64,000 bases of DNA from Trileptium ribeirensis (taxonomy: Eukaryota; Nematoda; Enoplea; Enoplida; Thoracostomopsidae), in the NCBI GenBank assembly GCA_030248225.1, contig JASANE010005125.1:1-64000 (forward strand). The letters are read 5' to 3'. Shown here in pieces: positions 35,465 to 46,692 of the stretch (positions are counted from its first letter, which is position 1; every line of letters begins with the position of its first letter). The position numbers and the translations under genes were made by a program. The notes beneath the pieces were generated by a model. That model ran no database searches. It saw nothing but the letters and a program-made list of their open reading frames with translations, and was not told the origin of the DNA.

Positions 35465-36040
35465 TAGAAGATAACCCCAAACGGTAGGACCATCATCCTC
35501 CATTCTCAAGCCATATTACTTCCCGGGGTTCGGTGGCTCGACATCTCCCGATGACCTCCTCCGACGAGCCGTTTGTTCCTTAGACACAAATGAGATTTCT
35601 TTGCTTTAACGAAACGTGGTCGTTTGAACTACAACTCAAAATTTTTATACCATTCAATGCAGTTTACAATATTCGAATGTGGAACAAGTTTCACATGTTT
35701 TCACAAAAAAATTTGAGTTACATTACGAAATAGCACATCATTGATTATTTTGAAGCGATGCCATTTTTTTTCGCATTTCAATTGAAACGTTCTATTGCCA
35801 TGCTGTTCAGCGCAATGTCATCCACTCTTGTAAGTACTACATTACTTATTATCGTTTACCCAGTTGTAGCGCGTATTTTTATATTTTGGGACTGTCGTTT
35901 AGCAGCTGCGGAGTGAGTTCTCAAATAATAATACAGCCGCTGAGTTAAAGCCTAATGCAAAAAAATATCATATTTTCCTAACCACTGGCTTTATAAATTG
36001 GATTGTACATATTTGAGTAGCGCTAATCAATATGTTGCCT
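35465..36040. other. AT-rich stretch, nothing recognised
   Basis: No feature was supportable. Confidence 0.4.
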
Positions 36041-36041
36041 G

Positions 36042-36124
36042 CACGACGATTCGAACACGGGTAGTTTGGCTTAAGGTTCCTCACAACGCGAGCAAATAAA
36101 GCGCGGCCACATGGCTACTGTTCG
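36042..36124 (-). pseudogene. Degenerate tRNA-like sequence
   Basis: The minus strand reads AGTAGCCATGTGGCCGCG (A-box-like) and, about 45 bases later, GTGTTCGAATCG (B-box-like). The intervening ttgtgaggaaccttaag also resembles sequence next to the tRNA-like head at 18.1 kb, which suggests a shared SINE family. Confidence 0.35.
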
Positions 36125-36384
36125 GCTTTTTAGTGTCACAAATTTGAGAAAATAAGTAATTTTGCATTAAATAGCTTTATAGAACATAAGGATACCACAT
36201 AATACAATTTTAGTTAACATATTATTCCTTAGTGTGCTTGTTACAACTTTTGTCTATGTCCAACATAAACGTACTAGCTGACGGTCCAAGCAAATAGACA
36301 TTCGTTGTCGAATCATATGTTGTGATGGTTAATAAACAACTGTTTTATTGCACATTTATTGTACTATAATCTAGTGTTGGGCAC

Positions 36385-36600
36385 AGATGGATTAGAGGCC
36401 GGCCAACCGTTGGCCGGCGGCTCAATGGCCGCTGACGGCTCAACGGAACGGCCGACCGACGATTCGACGTAATAACGGGCGGCCGACGGAACAACTGCCG
36501 GAAGACGGATCAACGGTAAGACGACTGATCAACGGCCAACTGGCGTCCGAACGACTGGTCGGCGACTCATCTACATTGCGACGACCAATGGATGGCTGAC
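36385..36600 (+). repeat. Degenerate GGCCGACGG minisatellite
   Basis: GC-rich words such as ggccggccaac, gctgacggctcaacgg and ggccgaccgac are diverged relatives of the 18-bp unit at 38.2-39.3 kb. Confidence 0.6.
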
Positions 36601-36798
36601 TGCCAAGAAGTTCGTTTTATTACAACGCCAATTTAATATTAGTAAACAGTTCTTCAGCATTTGTTCGAAAATTTGCTCGATTTGCATATAACGCTTTCGC
36701 ACCACGTACAATGCAACGTCTAAACTGCCTAATCCTATGCCTAAGCACACTATGGCAAGACTGTGTTATATTTAGTGGTGCGAGACGGCCGGCTGCGA

Positions 36799-37612
36799 GG
36801 TCTATTATTAAGCACTGGCGCATATTAGTTTAATAATAAACAATTATCACTTATAGTGCGAGGTCTATTATTAAACACTGGCGCATATTAGTTTAATAAT
36901 AAACAATTATCACATATACTGCGAGGCGAGGTCATTATTAAACACTGACGCATATTAGTTTAATAATAAACAATTATCACATATAGTGCGAGGTGTATTA
37001 TTAAACACTGGCGCATATTAGATTAATAATAAACAATTATCACATATAGTGCGAGGTGTATTATTAAACAATGGCGCATATTAGTTTAATAATAAACAAT
37101 TATCACATATAGTGCGAGGTCTATGATTAAACACTGGCGCATATTAGTTTAATAATAAACAATTATCACATATACTACGAGGTCTGTTATTAAACCCTGG
37201 CGCATATTAGTTTAATAATAAACAATTATCACATATAGTGCGAGGTCTATTATTAAACACTGGCGCATATTAGTTTAATAATAAACAATTATCACATATA
37301 CTGCGAGGCGAGGTCTATTATTAAACACTGGCGCATATTAGTTTAATAATAAACAATTATCACATATAGTGCGAGGTGTATTATTAAACACTGGCGCATA
37401 TTAGTTTAATAATAAACAATTATCACATATAGTGCGAGGTCTATTATTAAACACTGGCGCATATTAGTTTAGTAATAAACAATTATCACATATAGTGCGA
37501 GGTCTATTATTAAACACTGGCGCATATTAGTTTAATAAAAAACAATTATTACATATACTACGAGGTCTATTATTAAACACTGGCGCATATTAGTTTAATA
37601 ATAAACAATTGT
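36799..37612 (+). repeat. 63-bp tandem array, about 13 units
   Basis: The landmark catattag occurs at 36821, 36884, 36951 and 37014 and onward. The usual period is 63 bp, with words taataataaacaattatcac, tagtgcgaggtctattatta and acactggcgcatatta. A variant with a 4-5-bp gcgag insertion occurs twice (about 36920 and 37305), which indicates unit-block duplication. Confidence 0.9.
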
Positions 37613-37983
37613 CATAATATACTTATATGGCAAGATGGTGTCAGGCTGCAGCAGCATGGCATTGACGATTTTATTGAGAATATTCTCGCAGTTAATTAAC
37701 TGTGCAGTGCTAATCTGATAGACCACGGCCGGCCAATTGACAACCCATATGTGCTGACCAACGATTTTCGCGAAGTTTAACGTCAGAGGCTGATCGAAAA
37801 TGACGGCTTTCACAGCCGTTGTCCAAGACAACTATGATCTCTTATTTAGATTTTATTTTGCTTTTTTGTTTTTTCCCAAATAACAAGAATTAAAGTCGAA
37901 GTTTTAACTGTAGTTGGGATTTCGCCGGTTGAGGCGCATCTGTATATATAATTTTATTCTGGTGTGCCTAAAGACTAAAACAA

Positions 37984-39255
37984 GGACGGGAATAGTTATT
38001 GTTTCTATCAGGTAGCTTGATATATAACGCAGTTGTAAATAAATTTTTTATTCACAACCAAATTATTTTACATTGTACATTTTACCAGAACTTGGCTAGT
38101 TTTAATGAGATACTGTCTGCAATAACGAAATGTAACAACGATTTGGTCCCAAACTTAAGCTTGCTCCGGCGTATTTTTTATATGTGTGGTTATGAAAGCG
38201 ATTACACTGCCAACGGCAACGGCCTAGAGAACAGCCGATGGCTCAGTGACCGGCCGACGGTTCAACGGCCGACCGACTGGCTACTCAACGGTCGACCGAC
38301 GGCTCTACGGCCGGTCCATGGCTCTACGGCAGACCGACGGCTCAACGGCCGACCGACGGATCTACGGCCAACCGACGGTTCTACGGCCAACCGACGGTTC
38401 AACGACCGGCCGACGGGTCAACGGCCGGACGACGGGTCAACGACCGGCCGACGGCTCAACGACCGGCCGACGGCTCAACGGCCGGCCGACGGCTGAACGG
38501 CCGGCCGACGGCTCAACGGCCGGCCGACGGCTCAACGGCCGGCCGACGGCTCAACGGCCGGCCGACGGCTCAACGGCCGGCCGACGGCTCAACGGCCGGC
38601 CGACGGCTCAACGGCCGGCCGACGGCTCAACGGCCGGCCGACGGCTCAACGGCCGGCCGACGGCTCAACGGCCGGCCGACGGCTCAACGGCCGGCCGACA
38701 ACTCGACGGTAAATGGACGGGAATAGTTATTGTTTCTATCAGGTAGCTTGATATATAACGCAGTTGTAAATAAATTTTTTATTCACAACCAAATTATTTT
38801 ACATTGTACATTATACCAGAACTTGGTTAGTTTTAATGATATATAGTCTGCAATAACGAAATGTAACAACGATTTGGTCCCAAACTTAAGCTTGCTCCGG
38901 CGTATTTTTTATATGTGTGGTTATGAAAGCGATTGCACTGCAAACGGCAACGGCCTAGAGAACTGCCTATGGCTCAGTGACCGGCCGACGGTTCAACGGC
39001 CGACCGACTGGCGGCTCAACGGTCGACCGACGGCTCTAGGCCGGTCCACGGCTCTACGGCAGACCGACGGCTCAACGGCCGACCGAGGGATCTACGGCCA
39101 ACAGTCGGCTCAATGGCCAACCGTCGGTTCTACGGCCGCCCGACGGCTCTACGACCGGCCGACGGCTCTACGGCCGGCCGACGGGTCAGCGGCCGGCCGA
39201 CGGATCAATGACCGGCCGACGGCTCAACGGCCGGCCGACCACTCGACGGTAATAG
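37984..39255 (+). repeat. 731-bp direct duplication carrying an 18-bp GC-rich minisatellite
   Basis: Copy A (37984-38714) and copy B (38715 to about 39255) both start ggacgggaatagttattg and share about 230 bp of AT-rich sequence (…gatttggtcccaaactta…). Each then enters an 18-bp repeat with consensus CGGCCGACGGCTCAACGG. The tract in A (about 38229-38712) has about 27 units, the last 12-14 almost identical. In B it has about 16, more mixed. Each perfect unit junction contains GGCCGGCC. Long open frames (37999-38496, 38246-38746, 38874-39260) exist because 18 is divisible by three and are open in more than one frame. I do not propose a protein. Confidence 0.85.
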
Positions 39256-39259
39256 ACTG

Positions 39260-39795
39260 AGCAATAACACTGCCACAGGCTAGCCACGTAAGCTTATATA
39301 CTATGGAAAATTTGTGCTATATCGGTTCACTTACAGCCCAGTCCCAAGCGAAAGCAACAAGCTGCGAGCTGATTTTATAGCCTGAATCACTGTTATGTTG
39401 ACCTATGCTAGCGAACAGGCACATATTTCTGCAAATCATACTTGACGATATAGCTTTAGACTCCATAGAAAAAAATTTGCCAGATTCTTTGGGCGGTCCT
39501 GAATTACACTAGTTAGAACAATATTTCTCAATTTAGCATCCAGTCCATATATATATTTCAAACACTAGCTATATAATCTACTCGACTGATGAAACATTAA
39601 AATTTTTAATTCAGATTTTGATTACTTTCTTATGTGTCTTATTTAATTTAGCATGACAATCTATGATCACTTGAGCACTTGTTGACGTATACTCTTGTCC
39701 GAAAACATAACCTATTGTGCGGATGTGATCGTCTTTGAGTTTAGAAACTACAGGGTTCAAAATGTACTTTTTACCGAATTATGATCTATTTATCT
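39260..39795. other. AT-rich stretch, nothing recognised
   Basis: No feature was supportable. Confidence 0.45.
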
Positions 39796-39801
39796 GAGTT
39801 A

Positions 39802-40127
39802 AGGTGTTCACACGCTCAAACTTTTTGGTCAAACTTTGATCAAAATTTGAGCTCAGATTTTGATCAAATTTTGCCCCAAATTTGAAAGCATCTTTTTTAC
39901 ATTTTTATAAAGTTTGAACGTGTGAACGCTGTTCAAACTTTTCATTAGTATTCCTGTAGTCAATCATGGACGAGATGTATTGCCTGAAAAATTTGAGTTC
40001 AAATTTTAATCTCAAATTTTAAAATATCACAATTTTTATTTAAAAATCACCATCAAATTTTGATCAAAATTTCATCAAATTTTGAGCTCAAAATTTGAGG
40101 AAAAAGTTTGAGCGTGTGAACACGCCT
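39802..40127. mobile_element. Tourist-like MITE, family 3, copy 1 (TTA TSD)
   Basis: It begins AGGTGTTCACACGCTCAAAC and ends with the inverse GTTTGAGCGTGTGAACACGCCT. TTA flanks both sides (39799-39801 and 40128-40130). Most of the element is built of short inverted words around caaaatttgagctc, and an internal gtttgaacgtgtgaac repeats the terminal motif. Noncoding. Confidence 0.8.
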
Positions 40128-40264
40128 TTAGGATAAACCTAACGCCCATTGTTTCACGTCAAATCGTTGTGCTTTTTGCGTAAACAAAGTTTAGGTTAGA
40201 AAAAGATGTCAGAGATTAAGCAAGAGATCCTGTTTCGAGATTTCGCTAACAACAATGATACTAA

Positions 40265-40569
40265 AGGCGTGTTCACACGCTCAAACTTTTTGTTCAAATT
40301 TTCATCAAAATATGACGGTAATTTTTAACGAAAAATTGCGATATTTCAAAATTTGAGAACAAAATTTGAGCTCCAACTTTTTCAAGTAATGAATCTTGTC
40401 AGTGATTGGTTACAGGAATACCCTTCAAAAATTTGAACAGTGTTCACACATTCAAACTCACCAAAAATACAAAAAAGATACTTTCAAACTTTGATCCAAA
40501 TTTGATCAAAATTTGAGCTCAAATTTTGATGAAAATTTGACCAAAAACTTTGAGTGTGCGAATACGCCT
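40265..40569. mobile_element. Tourist-like MITE, family 3, copy 2
   Basis: It begins AGGCGTGTTCACACGCTC and ends CTTTGAGTGTGCGAATACGCCT. The flanks are TAA (left) and TAG (right), a near-match. It carries the same internal inverted words as copy 1, 138 bp away, but in the opposite internal orientation (the ctgtagtcaatcatggac-type centre appears inverted). Confidence 0.75.
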
Positions 40570-41010
40570 TAGTATAGGTAAATATTGACATAATTAGTGA
40601 AAACTACGGTGTTAAAATATATATATTTGTACAGAAAATGTAAAATGTATCAAGTTATAGAAATGCTAGGAAAAATGTAAAAATGCACATTAAAACACAG
40701 GAGGTGGTTCAATAAATTAAAAACGCTCCATTACATATATGTAGCGGAAAAAATCTTGGCAATCTCGGTGCAAAAATCAAATTTCCGTTCACGTAGACTT
40801 ACGATTTCCTGTAGTAAACAATCGTGTCCATTTGATTTAATAGTTTCTCTTATTTTACCAAATAAATGAGTTTCGTTTCTTCTTTGTTTTTTTCTGTATA
40901 AATACGGGTTTCACTATTAATAAAATACTTTAAAGAAACCTTAAAAACTAAATAAATTGAACGAATACATATATTTCACATTTAAGTAAAATTACATTAA
41001 AAAATGTTTT
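40570..41010. other. AT-rich stretch, nothing recognised
   Basis: No feature was supportable. Confidence 0.45.
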
Positions 41011-41014
41011 ATTA

Positions 41015-42072
41015 TGAGTGAGTGAACTTAAGGCGACCCCACCAACCATCCTATTTTGTAATTTTGCATAAAACTTGTTACTAAACGTTTTTGGCCAATT
41101 GAAATTTGGCATAAAAGTATTTGCAAACACACTGTTCGCGATTGAAATCTAGTTATTTTATGTTCGTTAAAATTCAAATAAAACTACCCAAATTTCTGAG
41201 GACGAAAATTTGTCGATTTTGAATTAAACCGGCTAGTTTGCGAACACCAAGACCTTAACTACAGGATCGATTTACTTGTGATGACACTTTTGCATTAAAT
41301 TTGTTCGCAAACACTACATAATCTAAATTTAAATGATTAGGCATTACGGAACTGAATTTCAGCAAACTGAAAACGCCAAAACTATGTTCGAACACAAGGT
41401 ATAATTTTTGGTATTTGGTTTTGATTTTGCCGACTTTCAGTTAGCGAAATACGGAGTTCACGTTATAATGTTCTCGCTGTTTGGAACTTTTGTCCGCCTG
41501 TAGAGTTGACCCTACCGTATAGACAGTCAGGGTGACACTCATACTGTAAATCAATTTCCGAAGGTGTACGACACACCCCAAGCTACTACATTTTTCTTTA
41601 CAGTGTGATACACACAATTAGCTACCAATTTCGCGCGAACTAACTGTAATCACCGTCGGTAGCTAATGCGATTTTTTAGTCATCTGCGTTGTGTAGGTAT
41701 TGTTAAATCCTCGATATTTGTATCTTGGCCATATAAACGTTGATAAAATAATGCCGCACACTGTCAACAAAACTGAAAGAAGACACGGTGTGCTTGAGAG
41801 TGTGGAAAAGTGGCAATATCCCTAGGTAGCTAGCTGCCCTTGAAAAAATTTATAACAAACATGAGGGTTTATAATATACCCTGTTGCCGACAATGTGCCT
41901 GACACTGTGTGGTGTACATAGGTGGTGTACATAGGTGGTGTACATTATAACTTAAACGCCACAAAAAAACCGAGTGAAATTCAACTTATTTTCCCTGACA
42001 AGGGTTTGGGATTCGATATCGATTATTACAAAATACGACGATTGCTGGGGTCACCTTAAGTGTACTCACGCA
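41015..42072. mobile_element. Tourist-like MITE, family 2, copy 2 (interrupted)
   Basis: The left end is TGAGTGAGTGAACTTAAGG and the inverse right end TGCGTGAGTACACTTAAGG. TTA flanks both sides (41012-41014 and 42073-42075). Outside the inserted family-1 MITE (41450-41963) the remainder is about 544 bp, close to the 477-bp copy at 8.4 kb. The shared gatatcgaat block is on opposite arms of the two copies. Confidence 0.75.
41450..41963. mobile_element. Tourist-like MITE, family 1, nested copy
   Basis: The left ACGGAGTTCACGTTATAATG and right ATTATAACTTAAACGCC are diverged versions of the family-1 ends. Internal blocks (cgtatagacagtcagggtg, tgtacgacacacccc, cggtagctaatgcg) match the copies at 55.1 and 60.6 kb. 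It lies wholly within the family-2 MITE. The flanks are AAA on both sides, so the TSD is only suggestive. Confidence 0.75.
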
Positions 42073-42079
42073 TTATATG

Positions 42080-43155
42080 ATGTTTTTTTGCAAATATCGT
42101 TAAACATTCAGCCATTATTTTAGGCAGTGCTAGATCAAATTTATTTTTTAATTTCAGCAAGGCTAAGTTGGCCATAAGTAACACCACGCAACAAAAGGCG
42201 GGTTTGTATACTTCTTGCCGTTTCTAAATTTAAAAATTAAAAAAGAAGGCGTCGTGTCCTGCATTGCACTGTGGGTTCGCTTCAACTAAAGTTGTGTTTC
42301 CCGAAGAGTTTTGAAATACTGTAGGTATCATGAACTTAATTAATTGCAGCAGACAAAACTTAACCAACAGCCACGAACCGCACCAATATGAGCTATAGGT
42401 GAATCATGTTTAGAGGGTTAAAAAATCGTACTTAAAGTATATGTAATCATGGGTTTTAGTATTGATTTTATGACACTTTAGGCTTTAGTAGCCCATTTTG
42501 CACTTTTTACGGTTTACAGCGAAATTGGTTCAGGTAAATTGTTTCGTCTGGTTATAAAACGAATTTGATGATATTGTGCATATAAAAACGATGTTTGGAC
42601 AAAAAATGTAAACAATTTTAAACAAATTTTAAAGCGGAATTCTGATCCCTGTGTGGTTTAGCCTTTTGCCGGAACCTTGAACAAAATTTTTACCGAAACC
42701 AGAACTGCAATTATGAAGACACCTTGGTACCCATGTAAATCTTGGCTTTCCCATGTCAACCCCCAGCCATTTGTTTTGACATGACATCAAAACGTGATCA
42801 CGACTGTATTAGTAATTTTATCGTTTGTTTTTTTGCGGACGGCAGCTGTTTATTTTCATAAATAGTCTAGGGAAATTGGTGACTTTGAATAGCAGGTGGA
42901 GTAGACTTCAAAATCGATTGATAGTATCAAACACGACAAAACGTGAGCGCCCACAGCTAATATTTTCTTGTGGCATCCTTGATCGCTATTGAGAAAACGA
43001 AACAGAACAGTGTTATCTGGATTAAAAGAACAGGACCAAGTTTCGTGAAAGTGCAGTAGATTGTTTGATCCTAGTTGCGGGTTTATTTAGAGTACCAAGG
43101 GTCAAAGCAACGAAAATTGAAAAAACTAAAAAAATTTCAAATGTGATAAAACAAT
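42080..43155. other. AT-rich stretch, nothing recognised
   Basis: No feature was supportable. Confidence 0.4.
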
Positions 43156-43160
43156 ATTAT

Positions 43161-43239
43161 TTCCGATATTGGGAGTTCATCCCACATTGGGAGTGGGTTT
43201 AGAGCAAATCCTGCACTATAACCACTACACTATGGAAAC
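43161..43239 (-). pseudogene. tRNA-Val-like pseudogene
   Basis: The minus strand begins GTTTCCATAGTGTAGTGGTT, closely matching the usual animal tRNA-Val 5' half. The other end (CGGAAAT) pairs with GTTTCCA at six of seven positions. The anticodon arm and the T loop are degenerate and the length (79) exceeds the norm, so function is unlikely. Confidence 0.5.
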
Positions 43240-43244
43240 TTTGC

Positions 43245-43885
43245 AAGTAAATTTCTATAGTGTTGTATATAATATATGGCAAAAAGCGGAACTAAGCATG
43301 ACTTAGTTATATGGGTTCCCCAGCCCCGTTGACACTAAACTTGTGCTATTTCTAATATTGAGATCCAAGGCTGACCAATGCGCACACCTACATCGATCGG
43401 AGCTTTGGTATCAATTTCATAGCTCCCAACGTGGCTAAGCTAGCTTCGCGGAAAAGCTTGCAAAGCTGTTGTACTTCTGGAAACGCAAGCTGAGTTACAC
43501 GTTATTCCATGTCCCGTTCTAGTCTCTGTTCAACACATGGAAATTTCATAAAGATTGCTACAGCAGTTGTTTAGTTTACTCAAAACTCACAAAGCAGTAG
43601 TGGAATAATTAATAGTTTCTATTACCTAGGATAAAAGGAGTTATTGTTTTACTAATATAATGTATTTAATTTATTAATTTGTATTTATGTATAATTACAT
43701 TGTATATTGCTGTTCGGAATTTTTTTACTCCAATAATTGTAGATTACTAACACCGTGCACATATTATGTCAAAACTCATGCATTTTTCAACGAACATTTT
43801 TGGACTTTGTAAAAAACCGATGACAAATGTCGTTCGGTGAAATAACTATTTAAGATGTACAATTTGATCAGTTTCGGAAACAACC
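43245..43885. other. AT-rich stretch, one dispersed-repeat match
   Basis: About 43550-43630 matches 13880-13970. No gene was found. Confidence 0.4.
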
Positions 43886-43889
43886 CATG

Positions 43890-44115
43890 TTGACTTTTTT
43901 TATTTGTATTATTTCGACCACGGCTTCAAAAGATTTACTGCACGAACGGAGCGCATTAAATTAAAAAATAACTTTGAGAACACGTTTCAGAAAGAATATA
44001 TATTTGTGAAGCAGGGTCATATGTCACAAACACATACTTTGGTGAATGGAATTGGCACATCCATGTCGACATCTCGTTCCGTATCCGTTGCCATTACAAT
44101 TCAATGTAGTTTCCA
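43890..44115 (+). repeat. Dispersed repeat, copy 1 (paired with 50215-50430)
   Basis: It shares gatttactgcacgaacg and the spaced blocks (atttgtgaagc, tttggtgaat, gaattggcaca) with the reverse complement of 50215-50430 over about 210 bp. An 85-aa open frame here (43904-44161) is not present in the other copy, so it is not proposed as a gene. Confidence 0.55.
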
Positions 44116-44119
44116 TTTT

Positions 44120-45045
44120 ATTTCATGGATAACAAAATATATTGTTTATTTATCTTACTAAATATATTTATTCGACGTGGCTAATTGATTGGCTAGTAGA
44201 TATATTTGGAGGCAGCTAGGTGTCTTATAATTTGCACACAGTATTACGCTGTATATGCTTTAGCCGGGGTTCGCGAAGGAGTACATTTTCGGCTTCTACA
44301 GGAGAACCACCTCATTGCCGGGTTGGTAGCTCTTCTTGAATCATGTCCGTTTGGCATAGCAAAGAATGGTGGGGGCATGCTCACCATGCAATCAGGCGCA
44401 CCCTCAGTGTATAATCACAGAAAAAAGAAGTGCATGTTTATATGTGCTAGGTAGGGCTGCGCTGTGTCACACCTACCAAATCTCGTGCCCCCATCGGGCG
44501 GAAAGTTCTAGCTACGCTCCTAAGCATTGTTTCTAAAATTTTACATGAATAAACATATACATTTTACATGCTGCATCTAAGCATTGCTATCTTGTATTGA
44601 TTGTAATTAGTTGTGTGTATGTACAAAATAATACTTTTTCCCAGTTTCACTTTTTATGTACACCAGTATGCTAGCTGTTTGAATTAAAGTACTGTGATTA
44701 TCTGAGCGAACTCAGCGTAATATCAAATATAGATATTTTACCTCCGAATAGATATATATATAAACATGTGCAGTGAGTCCAACGTACCTGTTTTCTTTGA
44801 GATGGAGTAGAGATATCTATAGCTATTTAAACTAAAACTAAACAAATAAACTTGCTAAAACACCGATTGGGGTACTGTTTGGCTGTAGCCAGGTACTTTT
44901 CAAAACCCATAATGCGAAATAAACCAAAGGTGACCGTCCTACATTGTTTTTGCAAAAGTAGACGATGATGCGACACAATATGCTGCTAGTGCTAGCGGAA
45001 AGTCAATTCGCTTGATGGAATAGCATAACAAGTTAACAACCGATT
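44120..45045. other. Unannotated; possible decayed hAT-type end near 44500
   Basis: About 44500-44522 (gttctagctacgctcctaag) resembles the inverse of the CAGGGGCGTAGCCAG end. No partner end or TSD was found. Confidence 0.35.
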
Positions 45046-45050
45046 CCAAC

Positions 45051-45120
45051 GGTCCATGATGTAGTGGTTAGCACGTCTGAACCGCATGCGAAAGCTTGGT
45101 ATTCGATTCCCGGTGGACCC
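45051..45120 (+). pseudogene. tRNA-like sequence with seven-pair acceptor stem
   Basis: GGTCCAT (45051-45057) pairs with GTGGACC (45113-45119, six Watson-Crick pairs and one T-G), followed by C at the discriminator position. GTAGTGGTTAGCAC gives a D arm and an A-box-like sequence. GGTATTCGATTCCC is a B box with an extra base. The T and anticodon stems do not form properly (CCGCATGCG in the middle), so a pseudogene is more likely than a working gene. Confidence 0.5.
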
Positions 45121-45419
45121 AACATTAGCTTGAGCGACATGTAGCAAAATAATAATCATAGCTTATACATGCTATAGAAATTTTTATTAGGGGATTGTCA
45201 ATCAGTCTGATAACAAAATATTGTCTGATTTGAAGAAAAAAGGGATTCCTCTCGTGAAAAGTAATAAAAAAACTACTGGATCGTTCCGTTTACGAGGTTA
45301 CTCCTACATTATATTTATTCGCGAAAAGAGACGAATTCTATTTATTTCAAAGCAAGAAAACATGACCGAACCATTGAACTACTGGCACATGGAGATTAAT
45401 AAGCAACAGCCATATTTGC

Positions 45420-46164
45420 ATTTGTAACCCGGATCAGCCGATGTGCCTGGCACGGCAAAACGGCTTAACATGTAACAATAGCTATGAGCGCCGATGCCGC
45501 AACTGCAGACACAAAGATTTTTTGCTAAAATTCTTCCATTTTCAATCATAATCTGACTTTAAATAAAATACTAATCATGATATTTGGTTATATCGACAAT
45601 CTTCGTATAACTATACGAAAACAAGCTCACGTAATTGAGGAAACAGACAGAGACTGGTACAACTACTGCCGTAGCCGTGATGATGTCGTTGCGCACGATA
45701 GAGAACAATGGTAATCCCTAATGCTGGGTGGCATTAATTTAGGTGTCGAAACTGACGAGTCGATGTTCTTTGGACAAAAGTATAATCGTGCCTCTGTCGC
45801 TAACAGCACGGCTGGGTCCTCGTCATCACAGAACGCCAGTATAGAAATTGTCTGCTTTTCAACGTACCTACTGCACCATTAATGTCATCATTCCTCTGAT
45901 TTATAAACATGTCCGGCCTGGCAGCCGCATTGTCACTGACAGTATATAACTTACGTCCATGGCCTCACAAATATCCCCAGCGTCTCCTTATGCTCATGCT
46001 ACGGTTAAACGCGCAATCGCCAGTTCGTCAAACCCAACGATGACACAGTACATGCGCAAGCTACAGATGGCTTTTGGGGCACCCTTAAAAATTTCTTACG
46101 TCAACGTCGCGGTATAGCTCCAGTCGTCTTCCGTCGAACACTGAAGGAGTTCCAATGGCGCTGA
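45420..46164 (+). pseudogene. Merlin/IS1016-type DDE transposase relic
   Basis: Ordered motifs of the ISXO2-like (IS1016/Merlin) transposase can be read across several frames: a zinc-ribbon remnant RRCRNCRHK (about 45493), TDRDWYNYCR (about 45642), VETDESMFFGQKYNR with the first catalytic Asp (about 45744), RPGSRIVTDS with the second Asp (about 45917), and VHAQATDGFWGTLKNFL ending FQWR-stop at 46162-46164. The third acidic residue, normally Glu in an I-E-G/S-x-W setting, reads Asp. Stops and frameshifts interrupt the gene in the middle. Terminal inverted repeats were not found. Confidence 0.8.
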
Positions 46165-46257
46165 AAGTTCTCAAACGATCTCCTTGGTTCATTTGTCACC
46201 AGGTCGCATCCATCTACCCTGTCTAAATGTAAGAGCAAAATGCAGTACTTGTTAGAA

Positions 46258-46392
46258 ATATATAGCTCGTATACTAAGCCTATGCCTAAACCTTAGACTA
46301 AGACTAAGCCTTAGACTAAACCGAAGCCTTAGACTAAGTCTAAGCCTTAGACTAAGCCTAAGTCTTAGACTAAGCCTAAGTCCTAGACAAGC
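46258..46392 (-). repeat. Degenerate CTTAGGCTTAGTCTAAGG short-period repeat
   Basis: About 11-12 copies of 12-bp words such as agactaagcctt are present; the minus strand reads TTAGGC and TTAGTC hexamers. The Arg/Leu/Ser-rich open frame on the minus strand (46252-46515) is a reading of this repeat. Confidence 0.75.
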
Positions 46393-46692
46393 CTCGATTT
46401 CGAAGAAATCGGTTTCGGGGATGAGAGATGATAGGAGTCCAGACACAATGGGAGCAATGGCTGAAAAGATGATGGGCCACTTCCCTGATTTTCTCCCTAT
46501 ATTCGAAGAGAACAAAATATATGATATGCCGACCTTCTACAGAACCTCATATAGATAAGTTAATATAGATAAAATAGTGTTAAGTGTCCCGATGTGAACG
46601 AAAAATTGGCGGGCCTTCTATCGCTCAAGTATATATTGTAAAACTGTCAGAATCCGATGTTAAACGCGTCAATGTTCTTTGGCATGTTCTAA

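Noticed and set aside
37999..39260. 165-, 166- and 128-aa frames reading RPTAQRPADGSTAGR-type repeats
   Set aside because: The 18-bp unit is a multiple of three and open in more than one frame; the upstream part differs between the duplicates only by neutral changes and has no known domain.
43904..44161. 85-aa frame as a small gene
   Set aside because: It lies in a dispersed repeat whose other copy (50215-50430) is not open.
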